Notes: generated by a model not told the origin, from the sequence alone. Shown: positions 46,504 to 55,704, counted from the stretch's first letter. The stretch: 64,000 nt of DNA from Rhizobium gallicum bv. gallicum R602sp (GCF_000816845.1 NZ_CP006877.1:377501-441500), one strand, 5' to 3'. Translations and numbers: made by a program.

Positions 46504-47316
46504 GTGAAATTATTCTCGCTTTCAACCATGTTCGGCCGGGCCGGGCCGCAATCTGCCGCGGACTCTGCCGCCGGCGGAGACAAAAGCCGTTACCACGGCA
46601 CGCTGATTGCACGCGGCCTGACGAAGACCTATAGCACGCGGCGTGTCGTCAATGGCGTTTCGCTGGTTGTCAGGCGCGGCGAAGCTGTCGGCCTTCTGGG
46701 TCCAAACGGTGCCGGCAAGACGACCTGTTTTTACATGATCACCGGCCTCGTGCCGGTGGACGAAGGCACAATCGAGATCGACGGCAACGACGTAACGACG
46801 ATGCCGATGTATCGCCGGTCGCGCCTCGGCGTCGGATACCTGCCGCAAGAGGCCTCGATCTTCCGCGGCCTGACGGTCGAAGAGAATATCCGCGCCGTGC
46901 TCGAAGTGCACGAGAAGGACAAGACCGAGCGGGAAAAGAAGCTCGATGAGCTTCTGGAGGAATTCCATATCTCCAAGCTGCGAAAATCGGCGGCGGTCGC
47001 ATTGTCGGGCGGTGAGCGCCGGCGTCTGGAAATCGCTCGCGCGCTCGCAACCGATCCGACCTTCATGCTGCTTGACGAGCCATTTGCGGGCGTCGATCCG
47101 ATTTCGGTCGCTGACATCCAGAACCTCGTCCACCATCTGACTGCGCGCGGCATCGGCGTTTTGATCACCGATCACAATGTGCGCGAGACGCTCGGCCTCA
47201 TCGATCGGGCCTATATCATCCATGCCGGCGAAGTGCTGACGCATGGGCGCGCGAACGACATCGTCAACAATCCGGAAGTGCGACGGCTCTATCTTGGCGA
47301 TAAATTCAGCCTTTGA
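46504..47316 (+). CDS. lptB: LPS export ABC transporter ATP-binding protein LptB
   Basis: ATPase of LptB2FG. 270 residues with Walker A GPNGAGKTT (66-74), Q-loop YLPQEAS, signature LSGGERRRLEIARAL and Walker B LLDEPFAGVDP, followed by the His switch TDHN. The N-terminus has a 30-residue extension before the ABC domain; start GTG, with ATG at codon 9 as an alternative. rpoN follows 156 bases later, the standard lptB-rpoN order. Confidence 0.95.
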   Translation: MKLFSLSTMFGRAGPQSAADSAAGGDKSRYHGTLIARGLTKTYSTRRVVNGVSLVVRRGEAVGLLGPNGAGKTTCFYMITGLVPVDEGTIEIDGNDVTTMPMYRRSRLGVGYLPQEASIFRGLTVEENIRAVLEVHEKDKTEREKKLDELLEEFHISKLRKSAAVALSGGERRRLEIARALATDPTFMLLDEPFAGVDPISVADIQNLVHHLTARGIGVLITDHNVRETLGLIDRAYIIHAGEVLTHGRANDIVNNPEVRRLYLGDKFSL

Positions 47317-47381
47317 TAGGATCGAAGGCGACGGAAATTCACCTTCCTGTCATACTTGCGCTTGACCAAATAGAATAAAAA

Positions 47382-47398
47382 AGCAATTTTTGGGCCAA
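47382..47398 (-). promoter_or_regulatory. Sigma-54-type -24/-12 site, antisense in the rpoN leader
   Basis: The minus strand reads TTGGCCCAAAAATTGCT, with GG and GC exactly 10 bases apart as in the sigma-54 consensus TGGCACG-N4-TTGCW. It overlaps the region between a CTTGACC element (47361-47367) and the rpoN start, pointing towards lptB. A role in negative autoregulation of rpoN is inference. Confidence 0.5.
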
Positions 47399-47472
47399 GT
47401 TGGATTTCCGCGGCCCGAACTCTGCTCGATCGCGGTTTCCCGGAGGAATTGAACGGGAGTTTCGCGTCCGCT

Positions 47473-49008
47473 ATGGCCCTGTCTGCCAATCTTTTCCTGC
47501 GACAGAACCAGTCCCTGGTGATGACGCCGCAACTGATGCAATCCATCCAGTTGCTGCAGATGACGCATTTCGAGCTTGTCCAGTTTATTGCGCAGGAAGT
47601 CGAGAAGAACCCATTGCTCGAATTTCCGTCAGATGACGCGGAAACGGGCAGTGATAACGATGCACAGGATGAGCCGTACGGGCGTCAGGCCGACGAGGAT
47701 GACCGCACCGAGGCGCTTTCCGGGGACTGCTATGACAACGGCAATGACGGCAGCGCCAGCCGGCTGAGCGAAGAGCTGGACGTCAATTATGCAAATGTCT
47801 TCCAGGATGACGGGGTCCCGCCACGGGCCGATGCGCCGGAGCTGATCAGCCAGTGGAAGTCGATGCCGGGGGGCGGCGACGGAGAGAATTACGATCTCGA
47901 TGATTTTGTTGCAGGCCAGGTCTCGCTCAGGGATCACCTTGCGCAGCAGATTCCATTCATCCTGCCGGATGCGGGAGACCGGCTGATCGCGCAGCAGTTG
48001 ATCGACCAGCTCGACGAGGCGGGTTACCTGCAGAGCGACCCTGCCGACATCGGCGAAAGACTAGGTAGCGATCCTGCGGCCGCGGAACGTGTTCTTGGCG
48101 AATTGCAGACCCTTGATCCGCCTGGGGTTTTTGCTCGCAGCCTGGCCGAATGCCTGTCGATCCAGCTGAAGCAGAAAGACCGCTTCGATCCCGCCATGCA
48201 GGCCCTCGTTTCCAACCTCGAATTGCTGGCACGGCGCGACTTCGCGACGCTCAAGCGGCTTTGCGGCGTGGACGAGGAAGACCTGCTTGATATGCTCGCA
48301 GAGATTCGCCAGCTGAACCCGAAACCCGGCAGCTGCTTTGAAACCAGCGTTTGCGAAGCGATCATGCCGGATGTCGTCGTACGTTCGTCACCAGATGGGA
48401 GCTGGCTGGTGGAGTTGAACCCTGATACGCTCCCGCGCGTGCTCGTCAATCAGTCCTATTTCGCCCATGTTACAAAGAACGGCGGCGACTACACGTTCCT
48501 GTCTGAATGCCTTCAGAGCGCCAACTGGCTCACCCGCAGCCTCGATCAGCGTGCGAAGACGATCATGAAGGTCGCAAGCGAGATTGTCCGCCAGCAGGAT
48601 GCCTTCCTGATGCATGGCGTCGATCACCTGCGCCCGCTGAATCTGAAGACGGTTGCCGATGCCATCAAGATGCACGAGTCGACCGTCAGCCGCGTCACCT
48701 CAAACAAGTACATTCTGACCCCACGCGGCCTTTTTGAACTCAAATATTTCTTCACGGTGTCGATCAGCGCGGTGGAGGGCGGCGATAGTCATTCGGCTGA
48801 GGCCGTTCGCCACAGGATACGCTCCCTGATCATGCAGGAAAGTACGGATGCGGTCCTCTCCGACGATGATATTGTCGACATGCTGAAGAAGGATGGCATT
48901 GATCTGGCTCGCCGTACGGTCGCAAAATACCGCGAGGCGATGAATATCGCGTCCTCCGTCCAGCGGCGGCGCGAGAAGCGGGCATTGGCGAAGGTTGCGG
49001 GCTTTTGA
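47473..49008 (+). CDS. rpoN: RNA polymerase sigma-54 factor
   Basis: Sigma factor for nitrogen-fixation, nitrogen-assimilation and C4-dicarboxylate genes. 511 residues from MALSANLFLR. Region I is glutamine-rich (RQNQSLVMTPQLMQSIQLLQ), region II acidic, region III contains the core-binding and DNA-binding parts, and the RpoN box ARRTVAKYRE is intact near residue 485. A start eight codons upstream (TTG) is less likely. Followed by hpf and ptsN as in most proteobacteria. Confidence 0.96.
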   Translation: MALSANLFLRQNQSLVMTPQLMQSIQLLQMTHFELVQFIAQEVEKNPLLEFPSDDAETGSDNDAQDEPYGRQADEDDRTEALSGDCYDNGNDGSASRLSEELDVNYANVFQDDGVPPRADAPELISQWKSMPGGGDGENYDLDDFVAGQVSLRDHLAQQIPFILPDAGDRLIAQQLIDQLDEAGYLQSDPADIGERLGSDPAAAERVLGELQTLDPPGVFARSLAECLSIQLKQKDRFDPAMQALVSNLELLARRDFATLKRLCGVDEEDLLDMLAEIRQLNPKPGSCFETSVCEAIMPDVVVRSSPDGSWLVELNPDTLPRVLVNQSYFAHVTKNGGDYTFLSECLQSANWLTRSLDQRAKTIMKVASEIVRQQDAFLMHGVDHLRPLNLKTVADAIKMHESTVSRVTSNKYILTPRGLFELKYFFTVSISAVEGGDSHSAEAVRHRIRSLIMQESTDAVLSDDDIVDMLKKDGIDLARRTVAKYREAMNIASSVQRRREKRALAKVAGF

Positions 49009-49065
49009 CAGTCGAGCTAAATCAACCCTTGCCTGCATATCCTAATCAGCGCGGCGGCACACCCG

Positions 49066-49094
49066 TTGACATTTCGGCAGTCTGCCGCTAGAAG
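49066..49094 (+). promoter_or_regulatory. Strong sigma-70-type promoter upstream of hpf
   Basis: TTGACA (49066-49071), a 17-base spacer, and TAGAAG (49089-49094). This is the best housekeeping-type promoter I saw in the window. A transcript from it would have a leader of about 160 bases before hpf, with a short hairpin CGCTG-CAAA-CAGCG at 49109-49122. Confidence 0.55.
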
Positions 49095-49263
49095 CCCGCC
49101 GCAACTGGCGCTGCAAACAGCGTTTGGACTTATCCCCATCATCCTCAGGGCGATTGAAGCACACGACTTAAGCCGATATTGCTTGAGTTTGCGTGAAGTG
49201 CTTGGATGAGGTCTGGCCTTGGCGTAAACTGGTACCGCAAACCACTATAAGAAGGGAAACTCC

Positions 49264-49836
49264 ATGAGTGTGCGTGTATCCGGTAAACATATGGAAATTG
49301 GGGACTCGTTCCGTCAAAGGATCGAGGACCAAATGGACATGGCCATCACGAAATACTTCGACGGGGGATATTCCGGTCAGGTGATTGTGGAGAAATCGAG
49401 TTCGCGGTTCTCTGCGGATTGCAAGCTCCATCTTGATAGCGGGGTGGTGCTGCATGCGGCAGGTGAAGCGATGGACCCGCAGCTTGCATTCGATGCCGCT
49501 TCGGAGCGCATCGAAAAGCGTCTCCGCCGCTACAAGCGCAAGCTCAAAGATCATCATGCCGGAAACCATCTGAATGGTACGGAAGTCGCCTATACGGTCA
49601 TGGACGCTGTCCCGGATCATGAAGACGAGGTCCCCGACGATTTCGCACCGGTAATTGTTGCCGAGAGCACGAAGCAGTTGAAGACCATGTCCGTTGCGAC
49701 CGCCGTCATGGCGCTCGATATGACGGATGAGCCACTGCTTTTGTTCCGCAGTCCGGGCACGGAAAATTTGAACATCGTTTACCGCAGGCATGACGGTAAT
49801 ATTGGCTGGATCGACGCCGCCAATATCAAGAGCTGA
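49264..49836 (+). CDS. hpf: Ribosome hibernation-promoting factor, long form
   Basis: Binds the 30S subunit in stationary phase and promotes inactive 100S dimers. 190 residues: an N-terminal RaiA/HPF domain (about 1-100, RVSGKHMEIGDSFRQRIEDQ) and the C-terminal dimerising domain of long HPF (about 130-190, MALDMTDEPLLLFRSPGTEN). Start has AAGGGAAAC upstream. Lies between rpoN and ptsN. Confidence 0.93.
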   Translation: MSVRVSGKHMEIGDSFRQRIEDQMDMAITKYFDGGYSGQVIVEKSSSRFSADCKLHLDSGVVLHAAGEAMDPQLAFDAASERIEKRLRRYKRKLKDHHAGNHLNGTEVAYTVMDAVPDHEDEVPDDFAPVIVAESTKQLKTMSVATAVMALDMTDEPLLLFRSPGTENLNIVYRRHDGNIGWIDAANIKS

Positions 49837-49906
49837 CATCCGGGCGATGAGCGGTAGCCACGCCGCTCTCCCAATCATCCGGTTTCGGCGACAGAAGGAA
49901 AAAGAA

Positions 49907-50371
49907 ATGGCATTGGCAGATCTGCTGCACCAAGATGCGATCATTCCCGCCCTAAAGGTAAATTCGAAGAAACAGTTGCTTCAGGAATTGGCGGCAAAGG
50001 CCTCCAAGATCACCGGCCTTTCCGAGCGGGAAATTTTCGACGTCGTTCTGCAGCGCGAGCGTCTCGGCTCGACGGGCGTCGGCAATGGCATCGCCATTCC
50101 GCACGGCAAGCTCGCAAGCGTCCGCTCGATTGTCGGCGTCTTCGCACGGCTGGAAAGTCCGGTCGATTTCGAAGCGCTGGACGACCAGCCGGTCGACCTG
50201 GTGTTTCTGCTTCTCGCCCCGGAAGGGGCGGGTGCCGACCATCTTAAGGCGTTGTCGCGCATTGCCCGCGTGCTTCGCGATCACGATCTCGTCGCGAAGC
50301 TGCGTGCCACAGATTCCGCATCGGCGATCTACGCTTTCCTCAATGAAGAGCAAGCATCGAACGCTGCCTGA
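49907..50371 (+). CDS. ptsN: Nitrogen PTS protein EIIANtr
   Basis: 154-residue EIIA-type phosphoacceptor of the regulatory nitrogen phosphotransferase system, which in rhizobia influences potassium transport and nitrogen metabolism. The phosphorylated histidine is His66 in GIAIPHGKL. Start at MALADLLHQD follows GAAGGAAAAAG. End of the rpoN-hpf-ptsN cluster. Confidence 0.95.
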   Translation: MALADLLHQDAIIPALKVNSKKQLLQELAAKASKITGLSEREIFDVVLQRERLGSTGVGNGIAIPHGKLASVRSIVGVFARLESPVDFEALDDQPVDLVFLLLAPEGAGADHLKALSRIARVLRDHDLVAKLRATDSASAIYAFLNEEQASNAA

Positions 50372-50392
50372 GCCGCAGACGATCATCTAAAA

Positions 50393-50430
50393 TGAAAAGA
50401 GGCGCCCGGTTGTCGGACGCCTCTTTTCAT
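50393..50430. terminator. Bidirectional terminator between ptsN and rbsK
   Basis: TGAAAAGAGGCG (50393-50404) is perfectly complementary to CGCCTCTTTTCA (50418-50429) around a 13-base loop. The A-rich and T-rich arm ends make it a good intrinsic terminator in both directions between convergent genes. Confidence 0.8.
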
Positions 50431-50506
50431 GTGTGAAGACTTGTGCCTCAAAACTCTTCCCAGTTGTCCTGAACAACGGCGGCCGAACCGTGCGACTGTT
50501 GTGAGG

Positions 50507-51406
50507 CTATATCTTGTTTGCGACTTCGGCGGACAAGGGAATGGATGGCTGTGCTCCGGCCTTGAGGCAGGCAAGCGAGCCGGCGACGGCGGCCCGGCGG
50601 AGCGAAGCCTCGAAATCGAAGCCTTCATCGAGGCTTGCGGCAAAGTAGCCGCAGAATGTATCGCCCGCCCCGACGGTATCCACCGGCTCGATCTTCAGTC
50701 CTTTCGCTCGTGTAACGACGCCATCCCGGATTGCGATCACGCCGTCGGCGCCGAGCGTCACGATCAAGGTCTGCCCAGTCTCTCCGTGCAGGCGCCTCAA
50801 CGCCGTTTCGCGATCGGCCGGGTTCATGTTGTCCTGGCCAGCAAGGCGCTCGAACTCCGTCTCGTTGGCGATGACGATATCGGCGAGACGTCCAAGCCGC
50901 GGGGCGTCGGCAATGAGCGGGGCGAGGTTGAGGACGGTCGTGACGCCCTTGACCTTGGCTGCGGCCAGCGCACGCTCGACTGCCGGTGCAGGCACCTCGA
51001 ACTGCAGCATCAGGGTATCGCCCTTGCTCATGGCGCCGATCGCCGCATCGGCATCCTCGGCCGCGATGGTCCCGTTTGCGCCCGGCACGACGGCGATCAT
51101 GTTCTCGCCGTCTCCACCAACAAGGATCAGCGCCGTACCGGTGGGGCCATCAACACGCTTGACGCCTGCAAGGTTGATGCCCGCCTGATCGAGAAGCGCC
51201 AGCGCCGGTGCAGCGAATTCATCCTTGCCGACTGCGCCCACCATATGGACCACGCAGCCGGCGCGTCGCGCGGCTAATGCCTGGTTGGCTCCCTTGCCGC
51301 CCGCCGCCGTGGCAAAGCCGTTTCCGGCCACCGTTTCGCCGGGCTTTGGCAGGCGATCGGTCGTGGCGATGAGGTCCATGTTGATGGAGCCGAAAACTGT
51401 GATCAT
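50507..51406 (-). CDS. rbsK: Ribokinase
   Basis: Phosphorylates ribose to ribose-5-phosphate. 299 residues of PfkB fold from MITVFGSINM: sugar-binding GSINMDLI and GGKGANQALAARRAG, and the ATP/anion-hole motif DTVGAGDTFCGYFAA with the catalytic Asp. No ribose transporter is next to it. The pairing with a nucleoside hydrolase (9464) elsewhere in the window would supply ribose, but that is only a metabolic inference. Confidence 0.9.
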   Translation of the reverse strand: MITVFGSINMDLIATTDRLPKPGETVAGNGFATAAGGKGANQALAARRAGCVVHMVGAVGKDEFAAPALALLDQAGINLAGVKRVDGPTGTALILVGGDGENMIAVVPGANGTIAAEDADAAIGAMSKGDTLMLQFEVPAPAVERALAAAKVKGVTTVLNLAPLIADAPRLGRLADIVIANETEFERLAGQDNMNPADRETALRRLHGETGQTLIVTLGADGVIAIRDGVVTRAKGLKIEPVDTVGAGDTFCGYFAASLDEGFDFEASLRRAAVAGSLACLKAGAQPSIPLSAEVANKI

Positions 51407-51456
51407 AAAGGGTGTCCTGTCATGCTTCTCATGGCGACGGACACTGCCCGATGGGT

Positions 51457-52680
51457 TCACTCTTCGTCAACCACCCTGAGTTTGAGAAGGCCGGTGCGGC
51501 TTTCGACCGACTTCGCCGGAGGTCCGCTTTCACGTTCCTCCTTGAGCGCCTCTGCGCCCTCGAATTCCAGCGCTTCGATTTTTGCGCCGCGTTTGGAGAG
51601 TTTGTCAGTGGACGTGATGATCTGATCAACATCCCGCTGTGCCTGGGAAAAATGCGTCTGGAGTTTGCGCACGCGTTCATCGAGCCGCCCGAGATCATCC
51701 ATCAGGATCGCGACCTCGCCCTGGATGACGTGCGCCTGCGCCTGCATGCGCTGATCCTTCAATACGGCCTGGATGACCTGGATCGACAGCATCAGCAGCG
51801 AAGGCGAAACAATGACGATGCGGGAACGATGCGCTTTCTGGACGACCGGCTCGAAATTCTCATGAATTTCAGCGAAGATCGATTCCGAAGGAACGAAGAG
51901 AAAAGCCGTATCCTGCGTCTCACCCTGGATAAGATACTTCTCCGATATATCGCGGACATGGATTTCCATATCGCGGCGGAATTGCTGCGAGGCAAGCTTG
52001 GTTGCGTCCTGCGTGCCCGCGTCGCGAATGGCATTCCAGGCTTCGAGAGGAAACTTGGCATCGATGACGAGCGGCGGTGCACCGTTCGGCATGCGCACGG
52101 TGCAGTCCGGCCGCGATCCGTTTGAAAGCGTTTGCTGGAAAGCATAGGTGCCCATCGGCAGACCGTCGGCGACGATGGTCTCCATACGCGACTGGCCGAA
52201 GGCGCCGCGCGTTTGCTTGTTGGAGAGGATAGCCTGAAGCCCGACGACATCCTTCGCCAGCGTCTGGATATTGTTTTGAGCGACATCGATGACAGCGAGC
52301 CGCTCCTGCAGGCGCTGAAGGTTCTCATGCGTCGATTTCGTCTGTTCGCTGATCGTCGTGCTGACACGCTGCGACATTCCGTCGAGGCGCTGACCGATTG
52401 CCTGGTTGAGTTCGGCCTGACGCGTCCCGAAGACCTCAGCCATGGTCGAAATGCGTCCCTGCATCTCGGCCTGAATCTTCAGGAGCTCGGCCATGCGGGC
52501 ATCGGCTTGCGCGGCCCGGATCGCTGCCTCCTCATCCTGTTCGCGCCGCAGGTTGCTGTTCCTGACCAGTAGGAACATGAGCACCACGACAACAAGAGCG
52601 ACAGCGCCACCGGCAAGCGCGAGGATGGTCGGGCTGAGCCCGGCGATCGAAATTGTCAGCGATTCGGTAACATTGTTCAT
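51457..52680 (-). CDS. rmuC: DNA recombination protein RmuC
   Basis: 407 residues: an N-terminal membrane helix (about 18-42, ILALAGGAVALVVVVLMFLL), a long coiled coil (45-140) and the RmuC nuclease-like domain (GAFGQSRMETIVADGLPMG, VIDAKFPLEAW, LFVPSESIFAEI). Implicated in limiting sequence inversions and in phage restriction in other bacteria. Upstream of rbsK with a 50-base gap, possibly one transcript. Confidence 0.9.
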   Translation of the reverse strand: MNNVTESLTISIAGLSPTILALAGGAVALVVVVLMFLLVRNSNLRREQDEEAAIRAAQADARMAELLKIQAEMQGRISTMAEVFGTRQAELNQAIGQRLDGMSQRVSTTISEQTKSTHENLQRLQERLAVIDVAQNNIQTLAKDVVGLQAILSNKQTRGAFGQSRMETIVADGLPMGTYAFQQTLSNGSRPDCTVRMPNGAPPLVIDAKFPLEAWNAIRDAGTQDATKLASQQFRRDMEIHVRDISEKYLIQGETQDTAFLFVPSESIFAEIHENFEPVVQKAHRSRIVIVSPSLLMLSIQVIQAVLKDQRMQAQAHVIQGEVAILMDDLGRLDERVRKLQTHFSQAQRDVDQIITSTDKLSKRGAKIEALEFEGAEALKEERESGPPAKSVESRTGLLKLRVVDEE

Positions 52681-52887
52681 TCGCGCACAATAACAAACCC
52701 GCCGGCGATGGCTAGATCAAAACGTGAACAGATCCACAGCGCGATTTCGTGGGCAAAGTGCTAAGGCACTGCGGCACGAAGCTCCTGAAGATCGCCGTCC
52801 GATCTTAACGAATAGTCAACTATATTTTCGAATTGTCGTTTCTGAGAAGACTTCTATCGCACCATGCGCCAGGACAGAAATCAGAGT

Positions 52888-53434
52888 ATGACCGCTCAGC
52901 AATTCGAAAACGCACTCAAGCAGCGCCTTGATTTCATCGGACTCGACAGCGAGGGGAGAAAGACGATACGCGAACTGCGTCCGGTCATCGGCGAACTGAT
53001 CGGCGGCGCGCTGGACAAGTTTTATGGCAAGATCGCCAGGACGCCCGCAGTGGCCGGCTCCTTTTCCGACAAGACGCGTGTCGGCCACGCCAAGAAACGC
53101 CAGGAGGGTCACTGGGCGAACCTTGCCTGCGGCAATTTCGACGAGAGCTTCGTGAACGGCGTCACCGCCGTCGGCAGGGCGCATGCCCGCACTGGCCTTG
53201 AACCGCGCTGGTATCGGCGGTTATGCGATCGTCATGGCAGAACTTGTCAAAGGCGTCATGGAAAAGCAGTGGCCGTCACGGTTCGGCCATCAAAACGGCA
53301 AGGCGCTTGCCGAGAAGCTCGCCTCGGTCATCAAGGCCCCTATGCTCGACATGGTCTATTCAATTTCTGTCTATCTCGATGCCGCAAATTCGGCAGGGCT
53401 GCGCAAAAAAGCACTTTCCGGAGTTTCAGGATAA
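52888..53434 (+). pseudogene. Frameshifted globin-sensor (protoglobin) gene relic
   Basis: The first frame encodes a globin-coupled-sensor heme domain (RQRLDFIGLDSEGRKTIREL-like opening, heme-proximal GRAHARTGLEPRWY). At 53215 the expected WYIGGYA is broken: only one base lies between the TAT codon and GGC, a 2-base loss. The downstream frame continues the globin (GGYAIVMAELVKGVMEKQWPS, then SISVYLDAAN) and stops at 53434. No methyl-accepting, kinase or GGDEF output domain follows, so it is either a broken single-domain globin or a truncated relic of a globin-coupled chemoreceptor. A sequencing error at 53215 is the alternative. Confidence 0.75.
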
Positions 53435-53469
53435 TTCCCTAGCTGGAAAAGATAGGTTATGGGATCGCG

Positions 53470-53988
53470 ATGACCATCAAGCCACTTATCATTCTTCCAG
53501 ACCCCGTCCTCCGCCAGGTTTCCAAACCGATCGAGCGGGTCGATGCCGATCTCAAGCGTCTTGCCGACGATATGCTGGAAACGATGTATGACGCACCGGG
53601 CATTGGCCTGGCGGCAATCCAGGTCGGCGTGCCGCGCCGGATACTGGTGATCGACGTTTCGCGGGAGGGCGAGGAAAAGCAGCCGCAGGTCTTTATCAAT
53701 CCGAAGATCGTCAAATCTTCCGACGAGCGATCGGTCTACGAAGAGGGCTGCCTTTCCATTCCGGACTATTATGCCGAGGTCGAGCGTCCGGCGACCGTCA
53801 GCGTCGAATATCTCGACCGTGACGGCAAGGAGCACACCGTTGAGGCCGACGGCCTCCTCGCCACTTGCCTTCAGCACGAGATCGACCATCTGAACGGCGT
53901 ACTCTTCATCGATTATATATCGCGGCTGAAGCGGGAAATGGTGATCAAGAAGTTCACGAAGGCGGCGAAGTCGGCGAAGGCGCTCTGA
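53470..53988 (+). CDS. def: Peptide deformylase
   Basis: Removes the formyl group from nascent proteins. 172 residues with the three motifs intact: [10 protein letters not shown] (44-53), EGCLSIP (92-98) and HEIDH (136-140), the metal ligands Cys94, His136 and His140. It sits between two decayed loci yet is itself complete. fmt, its usual partner, lies 780 bases downstream. Confidence 0.96.
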   Translation: MTIKPLIILPDPVLRQVSKPIERVDADLKRLADDMLETMYDAPGIGLAAIQVGVPRRILVIDVSREGEEKQPQVFINPKIVKSSDERSVYEEGCLSIPDYYAEVERPATVSVEYLDRDGKEHTVEADGLLATCLQHEIDHLNGVLFIDYISRLKREMVIKKFTKAAKSAKAL

Positions 53989-54049
53989 GTTGCGTTGAAC
54001 TATGGACGCAGCGCGCCTGATATCGCTGATTTCGTAAGGGAGGTGCCGT

Positions 54050-54337
54050 ATGGGCGGTCTTCTGATCCGGGATATTTCCGATGCGAAACGGAACATCGCC
54101 GTGCGTGCCGAGCGAAGGGGTGGCAGCCTTTCCGACGAAGCCAGGCGCCTTGTGCAAAAAGGCATGATCGCCGAAGGATCTGTTGCAAATGATGACGATC
54201 TAACGGCATGGGACAGTCTGCGTTCGATCCTCGGGCCGGACAACGACGACGAGGCCGAGGTGTTCGCGAAAATCATGGAAGAGATTGAAGCGGACCGAAA
54301 GCGCAATTTCGGCCGACCAATCGAGGACTTCGAGTGA
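54050..54337 (+). CDS. FitA/VapB-type antitoxin
   Basis: 95 residues. The N-terminus has the short ribbon-helix-helix pattern (LLIRDISDAKRNIAVRAER, SLSDEARRLVQKGM) and the acidic C-terminal part would embrace a PIN toxin. AGGGAGGTG is a very strong ribosome binding site. Its stop overlaps the GTG start of the adjacent toxin gene (GTGA), the usual coupling. The partner toxin is frameshifted, so this may be a solitary antitoxin acting as an autorepressor. Confidence 0.78.
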   Translation: MGGLLIRDISDAKRNIAVRAERRGGSLSDEARRLVQKGMIAEGSVANDDDLTAWDSLRSILGPDNDDEAEVFAKIMEEIEADRKRNFGRPIEDFE

Positions 54338-54745
54338 TCGTCCTTGATGCAAATATCATTTCGGAGGTAGCAAAGCCTGCTCCAAGCGAGCGCGTCAAAG
54401 CATGGATGACAAGGCAGCTAAAATCTGACCTTTATCCCTGCGAAGTTGTAACGACAGAGCAGTACCCTGCCAAGCGTTTCTGGCTCCGAACGAAATCAAA
54501 GCGTTACATCGACAAATTCGCCAGGTGTTTGTCGCTTACCGAGCAATGTACTCGCCCTTGATCACCATACCGCGATTGCAACGGGCGTCTATGGGCAAAG
54601 CGTGAGAGCATGGGGCGACCGATCGATCCAGGACGCTATGATCGCCGCCACCTGCCTGGGTTTCGGCGCGACGCTGGCGACACGCGACATAAAAGATTTC
54701 GAAGGGCTTGATCTCAAGCTCGTAAACCCGTTTGAAGACGGCTGA
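54334..54745 (+). pseudogene. Frameshifted VapC/FitB-type PIN-domain toxin
   Basis: The first frame starts with GTG and reads VIVLDANIISEVAKPAPSER, the PIN-domain opening with its first catalytic Asp. It loses sense after about 43 codons. A second frame contains ALHRQIRQVFVAYR, and a third continues NVLALDHHTAIATGVYGQS, SIQDAMIAATCLGFGATLAT and RDIKDFEGLDLKLVNPF to a stop at 54743. Two frameshifts are therefore needed to restore the protein, so the gene is almost certainly inactive. The RNase residues are all still present across the frames, so decay looks recent. Confidence 0.78.
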
Positions 54746-54768
54746 TTAAAAAAACCAGGCGAGAGAAA

Positions 54769-55704
54769 ATGTCGTTTCGCATCATTTTCATGGGAACGCC
54801 GGAGTTCTCGGTTCCGACCCTGCGCACGCTGGTGGATGCGGGGCATCAGATTGTTGCGGTCTATACGCAGCCGCCGCGGCCGGGCGGACGGCGCGGTCTC
54901 GACCTGCAGAAGTCGCCGGTGCATCAGGCCGCCGAACTGCTCGGCCTGCCCGTCTTCACGCCGGTCAATTTCAAGGAGCCGGAAGAACGGGAGCGCTTCC
55001 GGGCGCTCAACGCGGATGTGGCGGTTGTCGTTGCCTATGGACTGCTGCTGCCGGAGGCGATTTTGAACGGAACGCGCAACGGCTGCTACAATGGCCATGC
55101 CTCGCTGCTGCCGCGCTGGCGCGGCGCAGCACCCATCCAAAGAGCGATCATGGCAGGCGACAAAAAGTCCGGCATGATGGTGATGAAGATGGACAAGGGG
55201 CTGGATACCGGTCCCGTCGCGTTGACCCGCGAGGTCGAGATCGGCCCGAACATGACGGCCGGCGAGTTGCACGACAAACTGATGCATGTCGGCGCCAAGG
55301 CGATCGGCGAAGCGATGGTAAAGCTCGAAATGGGTGACCTGCCGCTGACGCCGCAGCCGCAACAGGGCGTCCTTTATGCCGCAAAGATCGACAAGAGCGA
55401 GACGCGGATCGATTTCGGCAAGGATGCAAGGGACGTTCACAATCATATCCGCGGACTTTCGCCGTTTCCGGGCGCTTGGGTCGAAGTCGAGATTGGCCGC
55501 AAGCCGGAGCGGGTAAAGGTGCTGGGTTCGGAGCTTGCGGACGGGCACGGTCCGGCCGGCGAAGTGCTGAGCGATGAGCTGGTTATCGCCTGCGCATCCG
55601 GAGCGGTTCGGCTGACCAGATTGCAGAAGGCCGGCGGCAAGCCGCTTGCGGCGGCGGACTTCCTGCGCGGCACGCCGCTTGCGCACGGCACGAGACTCGC
55701 CTGA
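54769..55704 (+). CDS. fmt: Methionyl-tRNA formyltransferase
   Basis: Formylates initiator Met-tRNA. 311 residues: [15 protein letters not shown], the formyl-folate catalytic region [20 protein letters not shown] and the C-terminal OB-like domain ([17 protein letters not shown]). Stop TGA overlaps the truA ATG by one base. Functionally paired with def. Confidence 0.95.
   Translation: MSFRIIFMGTPEFSVPTLRTLVDAGHQIVAVYTQPPRPGGRRGLDLQKSPVHQAAELLGLPVFTPVNFKEPEERERFRALNADVAVVVAYGLLLPEAILNGTRNGCYNGHASLLPRWRGAAPIQRAIMAGDKKSGMMVMKMDKGLDTGPVALTREVEIGPNMTAGELHDKLMHVGAKAIGEAMVKLEMGDLPLTPQPQQGVLYAAKIDKSETRIDFGKDARDVHNHIRGLSPFPGAWVEVEIGRKPERVKVLGSELADGHGPAGEVLSDELVIACASGAVRLTRLQKAGGKPLAAADFLRGTPLAHGTRLA

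Noticed and set aside
49190..49263. Sigma-54 promoter for hpf, given the neighbouring rpoN
   Set aside because: The GG and GC pairs in the leader are not 10 bases apart on either strand.
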